DNA from: Zoogloeaceae bacterium
Lineage (GTDB): Bacteria > Pseudomonadota > Gammaproteobacteria > Burkholderiales > Rhodocyclaceae
Length of the DNA stretch: 6,414 nt
Direction: 5' to 3'
Assembly: GCA_031281985.1 (NCBI GenBank)
Contig: JAITEO010000047.1
Coordinates: forward strand, 1-6,414
Below are positions 4,329 to 6,414 of the stretch, in pieces. Positions within the stretch are counted from its first letter, which is position 1, and every line of letters starts with the position of its first letter. Below the pieces are notes generated by a model. The model saw nothing but the letters and a program-made list of their open reading frames with translations. It ran no database searches and was not told the DNA's origin. The position numbers and the translations under genes are program-made.

Positions 4329-6305
4329 TCTTGTCTCCCGCCACCATGCCAGCACCTGCGCTACTGCGGACTCGATGTCCAGCGTGTCCGTATCCAGCAG
4401 GCGCGCGTCTGTTTCCTGGCGCAGGGGGGCGACGGGGCGGGTGCGGTCGCGTTCGTCGCGCGCTTTCAGGTCGGCGAGGATTGCCTCGCGGTCGGCGTCC
4501 TGGCCTTTTTCCAGCAGTTGCCGCCAGCGCCGTTCGGCGCGTACCGGGGCGCTGGCGGTGAGGAAAATCTTGAGCGGCGCGGCGGGAAAGACCACGGAAG
4601 CCATGTCGCGCCCATCGCCGACCAGGCCGGGCGCGCGGTGAAAGGCGCGTTGCCGAAACAGCAGCGCGGCGCGCACGGCGGGCAACGCGGCTACCTGGGA
4701 GGCGGCGGAAGAAATGGCTTCGCTGCGCAGGGCGTCGCTGACTTCCCGGCCATTCAGCAACACGCGCCCCGCCGAGAAGGTCACATCCAGCGTGGCGGCC
4801 AGCGCGGCCAGGGCGGCTTCGTCCTGCCAATCCACGCCCGCGTCTTGTGCCGCCAGCGCGGTGAGACGGTAGAGCGCGCCGGAATCCAGATAATGAAAAC
4901 CCAGCGCCGCCGCGACGCGGGCGGATACCGTGCCCTTGCCGGAAGCCGTCGGGCCATCGATGGCGATTACCGGCGCGGGATGGGCAACAAGGGCAAAATG
5001 CCGAAAATATTCGGGAAAAGTCTTGGCGACGCATTCCGGATGCTGGATGCGCAGCGGCGTGGCAAACGAGGCCAAGGAAAAGCACATGGACATGCGGTGA
5101 TCGTCGTAGGTGTCGATCATCGCCGCGCGCGCGGGATGTCCGGCGTCCGGCGGCGTGATGCACAGGTAATCTTCCCCTTCTTCCACGCGCGCGCCCAGTT
5201 TGCCGAGTTCCCTTGCCATGGCGGCGATGCGGTCGGTTTCCTTGACCCGCCAACTGGCGATGTTCTCGATGCGCGTCCTGCCCTTGGCGAACAGGGCGGC
5301 AACCGCCAGCGTCATGGCGGCGTCGGGGATGTGATTGCAATCCAGCGTGATGCCGCGCAGTCCAGCGGCGGGCGCGCTGGCGCGCATCCAGTGTTCGCCC
5401 ATCTCAATTGTTGCGCCCATCTCGGCCAGCGCCTCGGCAAAACGCACATCGCCCTGGATGGATTTGCCGCCGACGCCTTCCACCCGCACGCCCGCATCCG
5501 CTGCGCCAACCGAGTCGACTGCGCCAATTGCGCCCAGGGCGAGAAAGTAGGAAGCGGAAGAAGCGTCGCCTTCCACATAGAACGCGCCCGGCGCAACATA
5601 ACGCGCCGCCGCTGGCAGGGTGAAGGACTGCTCGCCCTGCCGCTCGACCGAAACGCCGAAACGCGCCATGAGTTCCAGGGTGATATCGACATAGGGTCTG
5701 GAAATCAGCGTGCCCGTCACTTCCACGCTCGTTTTCTCGCCGGTGAGCGGCAAGGCCAGCAACAGGCCGGTCAGGAACTGGCTGGAAACGTCACCGCGCA
5801 CCCGCACCACCTTGCCGCCCTGCTGTCCTTCCTTACTGGGTACGCGTTTTCGGATGCGCAGCGGCGGATAGCCCGCCCTCCCCAGGTACTCGATTTGCGC
5901 GCCCAACTGCCGCAAGGCATCCACCAGATCGCCAATGGGACGTTCCTGCATGCGCGGCACGCCGGTGAGCGTGTAGTCGCCGTCCGCCAGCGCCAGCACC
6001 GCGGTCAGCGAACGAAAGGCGGTGCCGGCGTTGCCCAGGAACAATTCCGCGCGCCGGACAGGAATCTGTCCCGCGCAACCGTGGATGCGCCACTTGCCCG
6101 CGCCCAGATCGTCTGCCTCCACGCCCAGCGTCCGCAAGGCTTCCTGCATGCGCGCCGTGTCGTCGGAAGCCAGCAGATTCTCTATTTCACTCACGCCCTC
6201 CGCCAGCGCCGCCAACAACAGCGCCCGGTTGGAAATGCTCTTGGAACCCGGCAGACAAACACTGCCCCGGGCGAAAATCATCTGCGGAAGATCGAGAAAG
6301 GTCAT
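4314..6305 (-). CDS. aroA-cmk: AroA-Cmk fusion: EPSP synthase and cytidylate kinase in one chain
   Basis: This 663-residue cytoplasmic protein joins two enzymes. Residues 1 to about 438 are 3-phosphoshikimate 1-carboxyvinyltransferase (shikimate pathway, EPSP from shikimate-3-phosphate and PEP): [10 protein letters not shown] (18-27), GNAGTAFR (91-98), [11 protein letters not shown] (322-332, catalytic Asp about 328), RVKETDR (353-359), DDHRM (401-405) and the terminal FPEYF (430-434). Residues 445 to 663 are cytidylate kinase, phosphorylating CMP and dCMP: P-loop GPTASGKGT (451-459), YLDSGALYR (472-480), GDGRDM (563-568) and RDERDRTR (616-623). The junction, [13 protein letters not shown], has no ATG, GTG or TTG codon that could start a separate kinase, so this is a true fusion with almost no linker. 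Both halves look complete. ATG 6305 is preferred (GGAA at 6-nt spacing, family-like MTFLDLP start); ATG 6317 would add four residues. The last residues, VKK, come from an intergenic repeat. Confidence 0.95.
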   Translation of the reverse strand: MTFLDLPQMIFARGSVCLPGSKSISNRALLLAALAEGVSEIENLLASDDTARMQEALRTLGVEADDLGAGKWRIHGCAGQIPVRRAELFLGNAGTAFRSLTAVLALADGDYTLTGVPRMQERPIGDLVDALRQLGAQIEYLGRAGYPPLRIRKRVPSKEGQQGGKVVRVRGDVSSQFLTGLLLALPLTGEKTSVEVTGTLISRPYVDITLELMARFGVSVERQGEQSFTLPAAARYVAPGAFYVEGDASSASYFLALGAIGAVDSVGAADAGVRVEGVGGKSIQGDVRFAEALAEMGATIEMGEHWMRASAPAAGLRGITLDCNHIPDAAMTLAVAALFAKGRTRIENIASWRVKETDRIAAMARELGKLGARVEEGEDYLCITPPDAGHPARAAMIDTYDDHRMSMCFSLASFATPLRIQHPECVAKTFPEYFRHFALVAHPAPVIAIDGPTASGKGTVSARVAAALGFHYLDSGALYRLTALAAQDAGVDWQDEAALAALAATLDVTFSAGRVLLNGREVSDALRSEAISSAASQVAALPAVRAALLFRQRAFHRAPGLVGDGRDMASVVFPAAPLKIFLTASAPVRAERRWRQLLEKGQDADREAILADLKARDERDRTRPVAPLRQETDARLLDTDTLDIESAVAQVLAWWRETRNVKK

Positions 6306-6317
6306 AGAGGGTTCCAT

Positions 6318-6414
6318 TCTTTAAGGCAGCAAAAGTTTTTTATTCTTGACGCTTTCCTGGCGTCTGGCAAGGCAGAAGACAGAAGACAGAGCGCTTGCTA
6401 TGCTCGCTTTGTAG
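6318..6414. other. Region upstream of aroA-cmk, no supported gene
   Basis: On the minus strand two frames are open from the window edge, ending at TAA near 6340 and near 6321. Neither gives a recognisable C-terminus. An upstream shikimate-pathway gene such as a prephenate dehydrogenase would be expected in this position, but its end cannot be identified here. The segment holds a two-unit 7-bp tandem repeat (GAAGACA twice, 6375-6388, then GAG) akin to the array at 4032-4059, and the degenerate arm copy. Confidence 0.4.
6325..6358. repeat. Probable degenerate copy of the palindromic-element arm
   Basis: The stretch keeps the order GGCA, AAAAG, TTTTT, TTGACG and TTTC of the right arm (3433-3466), in the same orientation, with several substitutions and small indels. 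It lies just upstream of aroA-cmk on the minus strand, so it would follow the 3' end of whatever gene precedes it. AT-rich chance similarity cannot be excluded by eye. Confidence 0.4.

Noticed and set aside
4243..5340. Minus-strand open frame of 365 codons inside aroA-cmk
   Set aside because: It is out of frame with the AroA and Cmk motifs and arginine-rich, as expected of a shadow frame in GC-rich DNA.
6318..6414. C-terminal end of an upstream gene such as tyrA
   Set aside because: Two minus-strand frames are open but short, and neither ends in a sequence I recognise. Tandem repeats dominate the stretch.

Overview
The window looks like a chromosomal housekeeping segment of a GC-rich Gram-negative bacterium, most likely a betaproteobacterium. 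This rests on the proteins: a YhfA-like OsmC protein, a ZapE-type AFG1 ATPase, a single-chain class I iron-sulfur fumarase, a YqhA/UPF0114 membrane protein, and an AroA-Cmk fusion of a kind I recall being annotated in betaproteobacteria. No rRNA, tRNA, CRISPR array, transposase or phage gene is visible.

Layout. Positions 90-1723 (+) carry an osmC-like gene followed almost immediately by zapE, probably one transcript, with a plausible promoter and a strong Shine-Dalgarno sequence in front. From 1689 to 6317 everything is on the minus strand, reading right to left: aroA-cmk (4314-6305), yqhA (3468-3995) and class I fumarase (1689-3239). The zapE and fumarase genes converge and overlap tail to tail by 35 bp, with no terminator hairpin visible between them. 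The right end (6318-6414) holds no gene I can support.

The genes have ordinary and largely unrelated roles: the TCA cycle (fumarase), the shikimate pathway plus pyrimidine nucleotide supply (AroA-Cmk), division under stress (ZapE), and a thiol-dependent OsmC-fold protein. YqhA has no firm function. No multi-gene accessory or defence system is present.

The unusual content lies in the gaps between the minus-strand genes. Between fumarase and yqhA (3261-3463) is a 203-bp element bounded by perfect 35-bp inverted repeats. It encloses three hairpins, one of them a textbook bidirectional terminator. A near-identical solo copy of the repeat arm lies at 4300-4328 and supplies the last codons and the stop codon of aroA-cmk. 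A decayed third copy seems to lie at 6325-6358. The 318-bp gap between yqhA and aroA-cmk (3996-4313) is packed with repeats: 7-bp tandem repeats, a 9-bp-stem hairpin, a 13-bp-stem CCCTCTCCC/GGGAGAGGG hairpin, and an inverted-repeat unit that contains a minus-strand terminator. This cluster of small palindromic, MITE/REPIN-like DNA is the best candidate for something undescribed. It sits where rpsA would usually follow cmk, which suggests a past rearrangement.
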